Below, in pieces: positions 9,519 through 20,351 of a stretch of DNA of 64,000 bases (position 1 is the stretch's first letter; every line of letters begins with the position of its first letter). Under the pieces are notes generated by a model, which was given only the letters and a program-made list of their open reading frames with translations, ran no database searches and had not been told where the DNA came from. The position numbers and the translations under genes were made by a program. The stretch is from Monodelphis domestica (taxonomy: Eukaryota; Chordata; Mammalia; Didelphimorphia; Didelphidae): the NCBI RefSeq assembly GCF_027887165.1, contig NC_077230.1:328088415-328152414 (forward strand), written 5' to 3'.

Positions 9519-10345
9519 TTTGACACACAAATGAATAGTGTAGCAACATCACAGCATTAACAAATACAAACACTCTGGTGCATAATCATATTCTGATACA
9601 GGATGAAAAACCCACCCTGATTGTATAACTTAGATATACCAATCAAGAGTGAACATCAGCATAAACTGATTCAGTGATCAATCTTAAAAATCCCAAACTG
9701 ATCTTTCTATCTGCCTGTCTGCATTTCAGGATCAATGCAACAGTCTTAGTAGATATAAAAATGTTAAGAAAATAATTTCCACGCTACTGATCCTGGTCTA
9801 ATGAGGTAGAATTCTATGGCTCACATGACAGGTGCAATAATCAAACACGCCACCTTTCACAGTCTGGACTATCAGAAGTTGTCAGCCTTTTTCAACAGTT
9901 AGCAAAATACTATCTCTGGAGATGAAGGATAAGTCCTTCCTTTCTCTTGTACTGATACTGCATCTTGGGGATCTCTCCGTGCTCACTGCCAGATGCCTGC
10001 CACATAGGAAACTGGTTGGTAGCTCGATGCCAGGACATTCAGTGACTGAGGGTGTCAGTACGCCATGTCTCTGCATTTCCCAACCTCAAACATCCATTTC
10101 ATATGGAAAGTGTATAATCGTGGCTGAGGCTGTCTGGTCCATAATGAAAGCTTCATTATGATTCCCCTTACATGCAATCAGACATCATTCTCCAGAATGG
10201 TCATCTGAAAATTAACAATTGCTGTCATGTTCTCATGTTCACCGACTGTCAGGTGACTGTAATTCTAGAAATCTTTGCACCTTCATAATTCTGGATCAGA
10301 GCATTAACAGTACATTCAGATGGAAGAGGCAAAGCATAGATTAAA
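9519..10345 (-). mobile_element. endogenous retrovirus internal remnant
   Basis: Sequence 5' of the polypurine tract on the minus strand, so by position it should be the 3' internal (env-side) part. All frames carry many stops. A 64-codon frame (10076-9882) has no recognised domain. The remnant ends at about 10345, next to a MAR1 SINE. No retroviral gene could be identified, so this is called by position only. Confidence 0.5.
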
Positions 10346-10357
10346 AAGGATATGGTA

Positions 10358-10550
10358 GGGGCAGCTAGATGGCTCAGTGGATAGACAGCCAGGCCTTGGG
10401 GACCTGAGTCCTGGATTAAAATCTGATCTCAGAAACTTTCTAGTTTTTTACCCAGGGCAAGTCACTTACTTGCCTAGCCCTTATTGTTCTTCTGCAAAGG
10501 AACTGACACATAGTATTGATTCTAAGATAGAAGGTATGGGTTTAAAAAAA
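10358..10550 (+). mobile_element. MAR1-like SINE, full length
   Basis: The head GGGGCAGCTAGATGGCTCAG carries an A-box-like TGGCTCAGTGG. The body has a CAGGGCAAGTCACTTACTTG CORE, and the tail is AAGGTATGGGTTTAAAAAAA. It is diverged in the B-box region. The family is Pol III-transcribed and mobilised by a LINE. Confidence 0.9.
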
Positions 10551-10648
10551 TCATATGCAAAAGAAAAACAAGATGATTTTGTTGGGGCGAGGGCTAGCAG
10601 CTTTAGGAGAGCATAAAGAGAGGCTTCAATGAGAAGATGGTACTTGAG
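10551..10648 (-). mobile_element. LINE-2 fragment (left of SINE insertion)
   Basis: GGAGAGCATAAAGAGAGGCT TCAATGAGAAGATGGTACTT is inverted L2. It resumes at 10868 after the MAR1 SINE. Confidence 0.65.
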
Positions 10649-10850
10649 GGCAGCTGAGTAGCTCAGTGGATTGAGAGCCAGGCCTAGAGATGGGAGGTCC
10701 TAGGTTCAAATCTGACCTCAGACACTTCCCAGCTGTGTGACCCTGGGCAAGTGACTTAACCCCCATTGCCTAGCCCTTACTACTCTTCTGCCTTGGAGCC
10801 AATACACAGTATTGATTCCAAGATGGAAGGTAAGGGTTAAAAAAAAAACA
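10649..10850 (+). mobile_element. MAR1-like SINE with perfect target duplication
   Basis: A full element from GGCAGCTGAGTAGCTCAGTG to a ten-base A tail. It is flanked by identical 17-bp copies of AGAAGATGGTACTTGAG (10632-10648 and 10851-10867). It splits an inverted L2 and is therefore younger than it. Confidence 0.95.
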
Positions 10851-10867
10851 AGAAGATGGTACTTGAG

Positions 10868-11085
10868 CTGAGTTTTGAAGGAAATACTATAGAGGCCTCT
10901 GAGGTGGAAGTGAGGAAGGTGTACATCCCAGGCAGAGGGAACAGCCAACTGCAAAGGACAGAATTTAAAGCCCTGAAATGTAAAATGAAGGAGAATAATA
11001 CAGAATAAGGGTGGAGTTAGGTAATGGAGGACCTTAAATACCAAGAAGTTAAATTAGGTAAGATCCTAATTGGAGGCAGATTGGT
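10868..11085 (-). mobile_element. LINE-2 fragment (ORF2 C-terminal end)
   Basis: The minus strand codes for pieces such as LAVPSAWDVHLPHFHLRG and FKVLHYLTPP, typical of the L2 ORF2 C-terminus. DNA such as CCCAGGCAGAGGGAACAGCC supports it. It is the right part of the L2 split by the SINE. Confidence 0.7.
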
Positions 11086-11339
11086 GGAGTGATTGACTTT
11101 TTTAGAGTCTCATTTGTTCCTATGATTCCATGACTCAATGTGTAGCCATATCACTGAACCCAGACTTATGCTTCTTAGACACAGGGAACTCTGTGCTCTC
11201 ACAAACTGTAGTCAGTTTAGACCCCATGGTATTTCTATGGGGTGGGGATAGGATGGATGCTCCATTCCCATTGAAAGCATGGAAACTGACTCATAGTCTA
11301 GGCTAGTCATCCCTTAAAACCTCAGAGTGAGTCAATCAT
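11086..11339. other. unclassified sequence
   Basis: No repeat family, RNA or coding signal recognised. Confidence 0.4.
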
Positions 11340-11405
11340 TGGAGTAAATGGGATCACAGGATTTTTTTTAGCTTGAAGAGATCTTAGAAATCCAGTCCAA
11401 TCCCC
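11340..11405 (-). mobile_element. MIR3-type fragment
   Basis: GGGATCACAGGATTTTTTTT AGCTTGAAGAGATCTTAGAA ATCCAGTCCAATCCCC is the inverted 3' part of a MIR3-type repeat. The following 290 bases are unclassified. Confidence 0.5.
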
Positions 11406-11696
11406 TGTTGGCTTGTCTTGGAGTAATTCTCTTTTTCTATGTAGAGATGACTTGGGGCTCTGGTTTGTTCCTCAAATGCTGACAGCCCTCCATGGAAACT
11501 TGCCCTTAAACCCAGGGCTGTACAACCTCTCCATCCAGCCACCCTCCCCAGAAGGAGTTTATTGATTGTTTGGCTCTGTAACCCAATTCTCATGCACCAT
11601 ATATAACCAGCAGCAAACCCCTACATTTAGACACATTTACTAAGTACACCATCAATTCTGAGGAGCCATGCTCAAAACTCTTACTCCCTTACATTC

Positions 11697-11995
11697 AGTT
11701 AGTCAGTCAACAAGTATTTATTAAATCCTTACCTCTAGCCAGGCAGTGTACTAAGAGCTGAGGATACAGAGAAAGACAAAAATACTGTCCCTTTCCTCAT
11801 GGAGTTCCCATTCTAATGGGGTTTGGGATAGGGAGAGAAAACATACTACAATTATGTATATATAACACATGTACCAAGTAGATGGAAGATGATTGGGACA
11901 GAGATGGATGTGGGTTGGAGTTGGAAAAGTCTCCTATGGAAGGCAGATGGTGCATGAGATGTCTTAAAAGAAGACAAGGAAGGTAGGAGGCCGAG
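11697..11995 (-). mobile_element. LINE-2 3' end, minus strand
   Basis: GTCAGTCAACAAGTATTTAT TAAATCC, CCAGGCAGTGTACTAAGAGC and CTCATGGAGTTCCCATTCTA run in inverted L2 order to about 11995. Confidence 0.8.
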
Positions 11996-12337
11996 GTGAG
12001 TCAGCCGAGCATTATCTGTCCCACACCTATATAACGCTTACTCCATTCTCTTGATCTCTCTCCATCGCCATTCCCTACTTCATTTCAAACTAGGTCAAAT
12101 AACTTTTAATTGCCAGTACCAAAAGAACTTTAGAATAGCAGGTTCTTAATAAAGATTTGGTTTTTAACCTATTGACATAAGGAGAAGAGAGGTAGAATTT
12201 AGCAATTGGAGAGAGCTGCCAGAATATTTCATCTTTCTCACAGGTAACTATCTGTCGGCATCCAGAAAGTTCAATGGAACTCCTACTCCTCTTAGATGAG
12301 CAATCGAAAGATCACCCAAGTTCACACAGCTTGGTAG

Positions 12338-12495
12338 TAACAGACCTGAGGGAACAAAACATGAAGGCCTGGAATGTAAAGATGGAGGGGAATAATATAA
12401 AGCAAGATTAGAAACATTCATTGGAGTTAGGTGATGGAGGATCTTAAATGCCAAGAAGTTAAATTAGTTAAAATCCTAATTGGAGGTGGAACGGT
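12338..12495 (-). mobile_element. LINE-2 fragment (ORF2 C-terminal end)
   Basis: It covers the same L2 region as 10960-11085. It codes on the minus strand for FKILHHLTP and shares GCCAAGAAGTTAAATTAG and TCCTAATTGGAGG with that copy. Confidence 0.6.
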
Positions 12496-12499
12496 GAAC

Positions 12500-14212
12500 T
12501 GTATGACCTTCATTCTTTTCCTCCTTTGAGTTATGCTCATTACTGTGCATTTGTCTGAGCCCTTCAGATGACCCAAGACACAGGAGCTCTGATAGGAGGA
12601 AACAATGCTGCTCAAGGTAGGATGGAGAGCAGGAAAGGTCAAGGACATAAATTCATTCTTGGGGAATAACAAAATGTACCTGCCATGAAATTTTTACCAT
12701 TTGAAGGAAATAATTGCTTTTTTTCTACATATAATAAGGACAGATCCAACAAGATTAAGGGAACCAGAAGGGTATTTCTAGTAATTGGGAAGATCTTCAA
12801 TGGAAATTTGAAGTAAATACTGAGGATAAGGAAGAATTCATTGGCTGACATCAGTCAGGGAAGGCCAAGTCAGTGAAAGCACAGATCCATCAAGGTAAGT
12901 TAATGTAGCTGTTCCCACAAAAGCCCTCTTACTGATAATAAGGAATTTATATGAAAAAAAAAAAACACAAACAAGATATATGCTTTTAGGAGCACTGGGT
13001 GTCCTCCATGACCTAGTGCAGGCCAAAAGAAAAAAAAAACACCCCACTACAACTGTTTTCATTTCTGCGGTATTGTAGCAAGACTTCAAGGACCAATCTA
13101 AGTTTTATCCCCTTGATTTCAAATGTAAGGGTGTTAATCTTTCTCTGATTGCACTCAGAGGGAAAAATGAGGAGAAATGGGAAGAAATTGGAACAAGTCA
13201 CATTTTTTTGTTCTTTATAAAAGGTGGAAGCTATAAAGGGCAACATTTAGGTTCAAGGTTGGCAAAGACTTCCTTCATAATCTGGGCTTTTCAAAAATGG
13301 AGTAGATGACCTTGGGAGCTCTTGTTGGTTCTATTTTTATCTGATGATCACCTGCCATGATCCAGATGCTGTAGAGAGGATTTCTAACCTGGTGTGGGTG
13401 CCCTTAGACAGTCTCTGAGATCCTTCCATCTCTGAAATGAAACGACTCTTTTTCTGAGCTTTCTTGACATGCAGGAGTAGATTGGTAGAGAAGAGAACAG
13501 GAAATAGTTTTAGGAAGAAGTCATAGAGTCAGCAAAGGCAAGGAGACCAGGAGCTCAGAGAAGAGGATGACAAGGTTTAAACACATAAAATGGGTAAAAT
13601 TCCTCAGGTCTCTACCCTGATAGGTGTCTCTTTGGGTACACAACTTTAGTAGGATGTGAGAACCCATAAGCTACTTTCATGGCACAATATTAAAAGCATT
13701 AAATTTGCAAAGTGAGACAAATCAGGAAGGAACTGCTGTTGACATATCTGGCCCAAGGCAGTCATGGAGAAAACTAATATCAGAAAAATCACCTGCCTCT
13801 GTTTCCTTTTCCTCCTGGGGCAGTTTTTCTCATTTCCAAATGACATGAGAGTGAGGTAGGGGGAAGGGGGAGGAAATAAAGAGATGTGCAGGTGGGAAAA
13901 TAAAAGTGACAAGGACAGAGAGAAAATGAAAGGAAGGAAGAACACCACTGTGAAGGCCTTACAGCCCTGGCCCTGGGCCAAAATGCTCCACCATCCATCT
14001 CCTCCACATCCTGCTTTCCTTTGAGCATCAATCCCCTCAAGTTATAGGCCTACAGATTATTCCCCGTGTTCTAAAAAGAGTAATACTTGTATAATAGACT
14101 TCTGGGAAGGCTGGGACTAGCTGCTTTCAAGGAGATTTAAGTCGTTAAAGACCCTGGAAATCATATTTTTCTCCAGAGTGGGAAGAAAGGAAGCTAATAT
14201 GGTAGGATTTTT
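12500..14212. other. long stretch with few recognised repeats
   Basis: About 1.7 kb without a clear repeat or gene. A weak CR1-like plus-strand piece lies at 13245-13345 (GGAGTAGATGACCTTGGGAG). Open frames of up to 111 codons on the minus strand have no domain and low complexity. It is a place where unique regulatory sequence could lie, but nothing specific is supported. Confidence 0.4.
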
Positions 14213-14363
14213 GCCTTACATTGGGAATTGTCAGGAGGGTATCTAGAGGGGGCACCAGAAGAGGAAGGTAGAGGGATCCGCCCCTACCCCAATAGAGCAG
14301 CAGTGAAATCATGGCTGCTAGTAGCAGAGATATGTGCTGTTATCCTCCTTAAACCAAAGCCTC
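14213..14363 (+). repeat. unclassified repeated unit, copy 1
   Basis: It matches 17009-17163 in the same orientation. Shared blocks include ATTGGGAATT, GGTATCTAGAGGGG, CAGAAGAGG, AGAGCAGCAG and CAAACCAAAGC (with small changes). Identity by eye is about 75%. Strand is arbitrary. It is either an unrecognised old repeat or a local duplication. Confidence 0.6.
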
Positions 14364-14433
14364 CAGAGGAGAATAGGAGGGATGAAAACCAAAGGGACAA
14401 GGGGGAAGTATAAGAATGTTTTCTTTTGTATTG

Positions 14434-14590
<157 letters not shown>

Positions 14591-14697
14591 GTCTTTGTCT
14601 CTTTCTCCTTCCCTCTTTGACTCTGTCTCTCTCTCTGACTGTTTTTCTTTCCCCCTGGAGAAAAACTAGATAGGAGGAAATGGTATTCTTTATCTCT

Positions 14698-14709
14698 CCC
14701 CCCCCCCCC
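14698..14709. repeat. C12 homopolymer
   Basis: Twelve consecutive C after TATCTCT. The exact length should be treated as uncertain, as homopolymers are error-prone. Confidence 0.8.
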
Positions 14710-14739
14710 ACTTACTTCAGAGGGGGTGTGACATCATTT

Positions 14740-15078
14740 GTTCCTAATCATGGCCCTTTCTTTATTCAAAGGCTGCACCTGACTGATATAATCTTCTTTC
14801 TCACAAAAACCCTTTGGCTGATTCTGTCCTTGTACTTCTTAGTGTTCCTCTGACTACAGCACTGAGAGCCAGCCACAGAGGAGAATGGCCTTTTCTAGTG
14901 CAGGGCTGGGATCCCAAGCCCTCATCCCACTATTGCTGTTGTTGGTTTTTCTCTCTAACTAGCAGTATAATCACTAACTGTTTATATGTTTCATAACCAC
15001 CCAAGGGAAGTATTACTATGAACTTGGGACCTTTTAAAATGGTCCTCATCAAACACAAGAAAAATAGTAAACCTTAGG
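14740..15078. other. unclassified sequence
   Basis: No recognised repeat, RNA gene or coding signal between the C-run and the SINE at 15079. Confidence 0.4.
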
Positions 15079-15323
15079 GTTGTTGTTGTTCAATTATGCC
15101 TGACTTTGTGATACCATCTGGGGGTTTCTTGGCAAAGATCCTGGATTGGTTTGCCATTTCTTCCTCCAGCCCATTTTACAGATGAGGAAACTGAGGCAAA
15201 CAGGGTTAAGTGACTTGCTCAGGGACACACAACTAGTGTCTGAGGACAAATTTGAAGTCAAGAAGATGAGTCTTCCTGACTTTAGTTCCAGCACTCTCTC
15301 CACTGTACCACCTAGCTGCCCTA
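15079..15323 (-). mobile_element. SINE-B, full length, minus strand
   Basis: SINE-B is a local label for a tRNA-headed CORE-SINE with a MIR-like middle. On this strand it reads GTTGTTGTTGTTCAATTATG (tail), GGTTTCTTGGCAAAGATCCT, GATGAGGAAACTGAGGCAAA (CORE), then CCACCTAGCTGCCC (head). Near-identical CCTTAGGGTT and CCCTAGGGTT flank it as a likely target duplication. Confidence 0.88.
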
Positions 15324-15611
15324 GGGTTACATTTGTGATTCCTAAGGGTATGTATCAATTTGGAGCTTTGTGAAAGTCCTACATTTCCTCTCCCCAGGAT
15401 TTGAGGAGCTACAAAGAGTTTTGAAGTTATACTCTCACACAAAATGAAAATCAGTGTTGCTTGAAGCTAATGCTCTTCACCTGCATCTTTACCTCCTAAA
15501 CTGACCAACCAGCTGTACAATTTTCTCTACCTAACTGCAGAGAGACAAAGACAAAAAAGCCCTGGGATTCCTGGGAAACTCAGAGCATTAGTGCTGCATT
15601 ACTGATGTGCT

Positions 15612-15660
15612 TTGGCAGCTAGGTGGTTTAGAGGTGCTAGGGCACTGGACTTGGAGTCTA
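15612..15660 (+). mobile_element. SINE head fragment
   Basis: TTGGCAGCTAGGTGGTTTAG AGGTGCTAGGGCACTGGACT is the tRNA-like head of a MIR/SINE-B element. It is cut after TTGGAGTC, where an inverted L2 end begins. Confidence 0.65.
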
Positions 15661-15661
15661 T

Positions 15662-15860
15662 GAACAAGCATGTATGAAATGCCTACTATGTGCTGGGCAC
15701 TCTATTATGAAAGGCTGCAAACAAAGACCAAAAAAAGCATTCTCTACTCTTGAGTAGCTCAGAGCCTAATAGCGGAGACATGCAAAAACAACTATGCACA
15801 AACAAGGTATAGGCAGGATACATTGGGCTTCATTCCATAAGGAAGGCACTAAGATGAGCA
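15662..15860 (-). mobile_element. LINE-2 3' end, minus strand
   Basis: GCCTACTATGTGCTGGGCAC, GAGTAGCTCAGAGCCTAATA and CAACTATGCACAAACAAGGT follow L2 order. Confidence 0.8.
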
Positions 15861-15861
15861 A

Positions 15862-16000
15862 CAACAGCTAGCATTTATATAATACGTTAGAGTGCAAAGA
15901 GCCCAGGGTCACACACCTAAGTAAGTGAGATTGGATTCAAATTTGGAACTTCTTACTGTAAAGTCCAGTACTCTACCCACTGTACCAACATTGTATATAT
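15862..16000 (-). mobile_element. MIR element, minus strand, internally deleted
   Basis: ACAGCTAGCATTTATATAAT is followed at once by GCCCAGGGTCACACACCTAA and a head ending CTACCCACTGTACC. The central part is missing. Confidence 0.7.
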
Positions 16001-16009
16001 CTTGAATGT

Positions 16010-16340
16010 ACAATTACTTACATGTTGTTTTCTCCATTAGTACATAAATTATCTGAGGATTTAGGCTGTGTGTGTGTGTGTTTTTTAACCCAAATCTGTT
16101 TTAGAATCAATACTGGGTAGGCTAGGCAATAGAGGTTAAGTGACTTGTCCAGGGTCACAATTTAGGAAGTGTCTGAGTGCAGAATTGAACTCAGAACCTC
16201 TCATCTCTAGGCCTGAATCTCTATCCACTGAGCCTCCTAGCTTCCCTGAGATGGACTGTTTTTGCTTTTCTTTATATCTCTAGTTCATAGCAGAGTGATT
16301 AGCATTTAGGGAGGGCTTAAGAAATGCTTGTTGAATTACT
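16010..16340 (+). mobile_element. LINE-2 3' end, plus strand, split by a SINE
   Basis: The left part is CTCCATTAGTACATAAATTA TCTGAGG. The right part is GACTGTTTTTGCTTTTCTTT ATATCTCTAG to CTTAAGAAATGCTTGTTGAA. Together they form one L2 3' end interrupted at 16079-16246. Confidence 0.75.
16079..16246 (-). mobile_element. MAR1-like SINE inside L2
   Basis: TTTTTTTAACCC tail, GGTTAAGTGACTTGTCCAGG CORE, TCCACTGAGCCTCCTAGCTT head, minus strand. A small deletion removes part of the body. It sits inside the plus-strand L2 at 16010. Confidence 0.85.
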
Positions 16341-16744
16341 AGATATGGAAGTGTTGGAGAGGGAAGAACCAATGATGACTCTGGGGTGCAGATCTGGGTG
16401 ACTGGGGGTGTTCTCAAGAGAGGGAAGCAAGTTTTAAGGCATGAGAATGGGCAGGGCAGGGAGATGAGAGGTTCATCCTGGTATGGAGCCTCGCTGTACT
16501 TTACTAGGTTGGTCCTCAGGCAACAGATATAAAGTCCATTGTTGGGTCATACTTGCAACTTGGTGGAACCTGCTGGAGCCTCCCAGGCATTACAGATGAA
16601 AAAATTACATCCCTCTGTGATGTAATCCTTTCATTTTAGTAGGGGCCATGGATTCATTAGCTCAGAGGAATGAATGATGGAGAATTTCAGGTATAAAAGC
16701 AGGTAGGTAAACTTTTCAGTACTTTTAAAATCAAATAAAATCAT
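16341..16744. other. unclassified sequence
   Basis: No repeat or gene recognised. G-rich segments occur at 16380-16470. Confidence 0.4.
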
Positions 16745-16756
16745 TCAATCCAGACC

Positions 16757-16932
16757 AGAAGTTCCTAACTTAAGATCTAAGAAATTTTTTTGTAAAAAAT
16801 GTTCAATAACTATTTTGATAGGATTGGTTTCCATTGTAGTCTTATGTCTCTTTATGCATTTAAAAATGATATTCTGAGAAGGGACCTATATTTTTTAAGG
16901 GGCCCATGACACCTCAAAAGATTAAGAACCCA
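16757..16932 (+). mobile_element. family J copy 1 (hAT-like non-autonomous element)
   Basis: Family J is a local label. The ends CAGAAGTTCCTAACTT and AAAAGATTAAGAACCC are imperfect inverted repeats. The centre has GATTGGTTTCCATTGTAGTC and GATATTCTGAGAAGGGACCT. Three more copies occur in the window. The CAG start with GGTTCTTAAC-like ends suggests a DNA transposon relic. Confidence 0.6.
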
Positions 16933-17008
16933 GAGTCCAATGGCATCCAGTTATAATTCTGGAGCTCAGGCCATAGAAACATAGAAAATGTTTCTGTCTA
17001 GCAAATCA

Positions 17009-17163
17009 CCTTATATTGGGAATTAATTTTCAGGAAGGTATCTAGAGGGGACCTCAGAAGAGGCAGGTGGTAGAGTCTTCCCCTACAACCTCTACTCCAC
17101 AGAGCAGCAGAGAGATCGTGGCTGCAGAGACATCTGTGGTACCCTCCTCAAACCAAAGCTTCC
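17009..17163 (+). repeat. unclassified repeated unit, copy 2
   Basis: Second copy of the unit at 14213-14363, in direct orientation 2.8 kb away. After 17163 it runs into MIR-like GTACAGATGTGGAAACAAAG. An ancestral composite of this unit plus MIR is therefore possible. Confidence 0.6.
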
Positions 17164-17260
17164 ATTGTACAGATGTGGAAACAAAGGCCCAGGGAGTTGA
17201 AGTAACCCATCCATGGTCACAAGTTGGTTTAGTGGCCAATTTGTTACCCAAAAATTCCAT
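17164..17260 (-). mobile_element. MIR-type fragment, minus strand
   Basis: TTGTACAGATGTGGAAACAA AGGCCCAGGGAGTTGAAGTA ACCCATCCATGGTCACAAG resembles the inverted MIR CORE. Confidence 0.5.
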
Positions 17261-17823
17261 CACCCTCTTGCATTGCTCTTGATGCCCTGCTGGATTCTTC
17301 CAGGGGAATCCCACTTGCACACACAAGACATTCTCCCAAGGGAGAGATGAGGACACTGGTACACAGCTGGCAAACTTCTCCAATAGGGGAAGTGAGAAAT
17401 GGGAACTGTGCCACACCCGTCCGATTTCAACAGACCCCATCGTTGTACGCCAAAACAGTGGAGAAATTGTTCATCTACATTTCATTCCTGCCTGAAACAT
17501 TCCTATTGCAAAGTTAGTGTCAGCTTTGATTTCCTGTGCTAGGAAGGGCTGGCCATAAGCAGAAAATACGCCTCTCTAAGGACTCAATGAGCTTACCCTC
17601 ATCGTGGGTGTTAGAAAGGGGAACCATAGACGTTGGGAATTGGAGAGGCTAAATTTATAATCAGATTCTTGAGTGAATATAGCTGGAGAATCAGTCAGAC
17701 ATCAAGAAAAGAGGTAGCTTGTTGTAGAAGAGCAAACCTCAGGCCTGGGGTTGAATTCTGATTCTGCCTTTGCCTAGTGGGGTAGTTCCTGAATAAGTCA
17801 CTTTATTACTCTATGCCTCATCT
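17261..17823. other. unclassified sequence
   Basis: About 560 bases without a recognised repeat. The overlapping open frame on the minus strand (17440-17054, 128 codons) crosses the repeat boundary and has no domain, so it is not called. Confidence 0.4.
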
Positions 17824-18045
17824 GGGCAGCTAGGTGGTACAGTGGATAGAGCCATGGGCCTGGAGTTAGAAGACTTGAGTTCAAATCCAGCTTCAAAACT
17901 AGCTATGTAGATCTTGCCATTTAACCTTTGTCTGCCTCAGTTTCCTCAACTATAAAATGGGGATAATAACACCTACCTCCTGGGATTATTTTAAGGATCA
18001 AATGAGATAACGTTTGTAAAAGCCCCTGGTACATAGTAGGCTCAA
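17824..18045 (+). mobile_element. MIR / Ther-type CORE-SINE, near full length
   Basis: It runs GGGCAGCTAGGTGGTACAGT head, GAGTTCAAATCCAGC B-box, TTTGTCTGCCTCAGTTTCCT, AAAATGGGGATAATAACACC, and a 3' end CCTGGTACATAGTAGGC. Confidence 0.85.
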
Positions 18046-18124
18046 TGCCATTTCACTTACCTTAATGGGCATGGTAATACTCATACTACTAAATTATTTA
18101 ATGAAATGCAATCCCACCCCCATG

Positions 18125-18200
18125 CCCACAATAATAATTAGACAATTCCTGCCCTCGAGGAGCTTATAATCAAGTTGGGGAAAACAAACTGCAAAAGGAA
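18125..18200 (-). mobile_element. LINE-2 3' fragment
   Basis: CAATTCCTGCCCTCGAGGAG CTTATAATCAAGTTGGGG matches the inverted L2 3' UTR. The following 490 bases (to 18689) are unclassified. Confidence 0.6.
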
Positions 18201-18689
18201 GCAGAAAAGTGTGAGGGAGGAAGCAAGAGGTTCCCAGCTTGGGAAGGAATCATGGTCCATGGAGTTGGAATCAGGGAGAACAGCAGATGCAAAGGGAAGT
18301 GGGCTTAAAAGGCTACTTTCTGCTTTCTATAAAGGAAGGGAGCCATGCTCCAGAGTTGGGTACTCAGTTCTCTAGCCCTCCAATTAGAAGGAGAGAGCAA
18401 ACTGAGGCCAATCAGAGCTTGAATTAACAGCCCTGTGATGTGATTGGATGTGATGAGTTTGCCCTGGGAGAGGCGTCTTGTTCTGTGGAGATGAAACCAG
18501 GCAGAGTAGAGTGGGTTGAAAACTTTAGTGGCAACCCAATGAACCCTTATTATCTACTGTGTGCAAACAGGAAGCTGGCTATGTCAGAAGGACTTGGGTT
18601 CCAGTCCCAGCTTTCACTTTCTGTGAGACTGAACAAATCACTTACCTTTTCAGTAGCAACAAACTAAAAATATAAATGAGATCTATGTT

Positions 18690-18880
18690 GGTAGCATTTA
18701 GATAGATTTATAAAGCAATTTACATAACTTCTTTGATCCTCACAGCAAACCTGAGAGGTAGGTGCTGCTATTACCCACATTTTACAGATGGGGAAACTGA
18801 GTCCCCAGGTTAAATAACATACTCAAGGTTATATAGCTAGTAAGTAAGGACTCTGGACCCTCCACTCCATCATTCTGCTA
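18690..18880 (-). mobile_element. MIR element, minus strand
   Basis: AAGCAATTTACATAACTTCT, GAGAGGTAGGTGCTGCTATT, CATTTTACAGATGGGGAAAC and a degraded head. Confidence 0.85.
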
Positions 18881-18925
18881 TCAGGTTACTTTACCAATAG
18901 CTCCTTGATCCTGTGAAATCACAGA

Positions 18926-18927
<2 letters not shown>

Positions 18928-18966
<39 letters not shown>
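18928..18966. repeat. (TG)n microsatellite
   Basis: 39 bases of uninterrupted TG/GT. It produces the poly-CV frame around it. Confidence 0.97.
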
Positions 18967-18972
<6 letters not shown>

Positions 18973-19140
18973 AATGTGGGGAGCACTCTACTACTTGTTG
19001 GGGACACTAATATAAAACAGAAAAACATTCCCTGTCTTATAGGAGTTTACATTCTGCTAAGGGTATACCGAATACAAACTATCCAACTCAAAAGGTTTTG
19101 GGCAAAGCTTGTTGTAACATTTATAGCCATTTTACAATAA

Positions 19141-19889
19141 TAGAAATATGAGGTTGTTCTTTTGAGCTCATTTTGGACTTCTTCAGCTTTTTAGTTATTT
19201 TCTGATACAGAAAAATGAACTTCCTTTACCTGAGGTGAACCATAACTAAACTAAGCACACCAACAAGATCAAAAGGCACAGTTTCGTTGCGGGGAGGATT
19301 CAAGACCAAGGCCATCGGACATCTTGGGAACCTGAAAGAGCAGGGCAGACAGAACCAAGATCCAAATCTGGAGCTACTTGCAAAAGAGAATATGAAAACA
19401 GACTAAAAGAAGGTCTTCCAGAGCAAAAGTGAAGGAACCCGTTGTTGACTCTGAGCTAATTTTAAAAATGTCCCTTTTCTTTTGAAATTTCATCACCATG
19501 ACTCATCTCCCTGTGGGCCAAATTCTGAAGCTCTGAGTCAGCCTCACTCCTAGGAGCTGGAGCTCAATAGGAGTTTTACCTAAATAAAGCTTGCAAGATG
19601 AGTCCATTATGATACATAGACCAAAAATTTGCTAGTTAAGCACAGGGAATGCCCTTACCCCTCGGTCATTCATCAGAGAACTTCATGGCATTGGCTGCTG
19701 GGAAAAAGAGGTGTCAAGGAGGGCGCTTTTAGGCTACTGGTGATACAGGACTTCAAAATGAATTAAAATGATAAAAATAAATTATCTTTTTTTCAGATAT
19801 GAAGGCTCATTGATCTCTATTGAAGTTGGTTGAGGAAAGATTCAGACTCTAAAAGTTTCTATTTAGATACTCATTTTTCTTCTTAAAAG
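19141..19889. other. unclassified, possibly unique sequence
   Basis: About 750 bases with no recognised repeat. It contains CATGACTCATC (AP-1-like) near 19498 and CTCTGAGTCAGCC near 19532. No coding signal. Confidence 0.4.
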
Positions 19890-20139
19890 GAAGTAGTTTC
19901 AGCAGCAGGCCTGGAGTCAGAAAGGTTTGAATTAAAATCCAGCCTTAGACTCTTAATAACTGTGTGACCTTGTGCAAGACAATTTCTATCTGCTCCAGTT
20001 TCTTCTAATGTAAAATAGGAATAGTAATTGCACTTCCCTCCCAGGGCTGTTGGGAAGATCAAATGGGAAAATATTTATAAAGTACTTAGCACAGCGCCTG
20101 GCACATCATAGGTGTCTAATAAATGCTTATTTCCTTCCT
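19890..20139 (+). mobile_element. MIR / Ther-type CORE-SINE
   Basis: GCAGGCCTGGAGTCAGAAAG head, ACTGTGTGACCTTGTGCAAG CORE, and a CTTAGCACAGCGCCTGGCAC 3' end with AATAAATGC. Confidence 0.85.
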
Positions 20140-20153
20140 TAGAATAACCAAAG

Positions 20154-20351
20154 GGAGGAGGCAGCAAGGTGTCTCAGTGGATTGAGAGTCAGGCCTAGAG
20201 ACAGGAAGTCCTGGGTTCAAATGTGACCTCAGATACTTCCTAGCTGTGTGATCCTGGACAAGTCACTTAACCCCCATTGCCTAGCCCTTACTTCTCTGAT
20301 ACCTTGGAACTAGTATTCAGTATTGATTCTAAGACAGAAGGTATGGGCTTT
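20154..20351 (+). mobile_element. MAR1-like SINE, outer copy of a nested pair
   Basis: GTGTCTCAGTGGATTGAGAG head to an AAGGTATGGGCTTTTA tail. A second MAR1 in the opposite direction sits in its tail, and the residual tail resumes at 20557 (ACTTTTAAAAGGAAAAAAAA). AGAATAAC, found at 20141 and again at 20582, is a probable target duplication of the outer copy. Confidence 0.9.

Noticed and set aside
9882..10076. Retroviral protein coding in the internal remnant
   Set aside because: No conserved retroviral motif is visible and stops are frequent. Only the position relative to the polypurine tract and LTR supports its origin.
10370..10440. tRNA genes at SINE heads (A- and B-box matches)
   Set aside because: The boxes belong to tRNA-derived SINE heads. 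No cloverleaf can be folded and the bodies continue into the CORE sequence.
10960..12495. Similar 120-bp stretches at 10960-11085 and 12365-12493, considered as a local duplication
   Set aside because: Both code for the same C-terminal part of L2 ORF2 on the minus strand. Two L2 copies of one subfamily explain the match, although the shared TCCTAATTGGAGG text is a little unusual.
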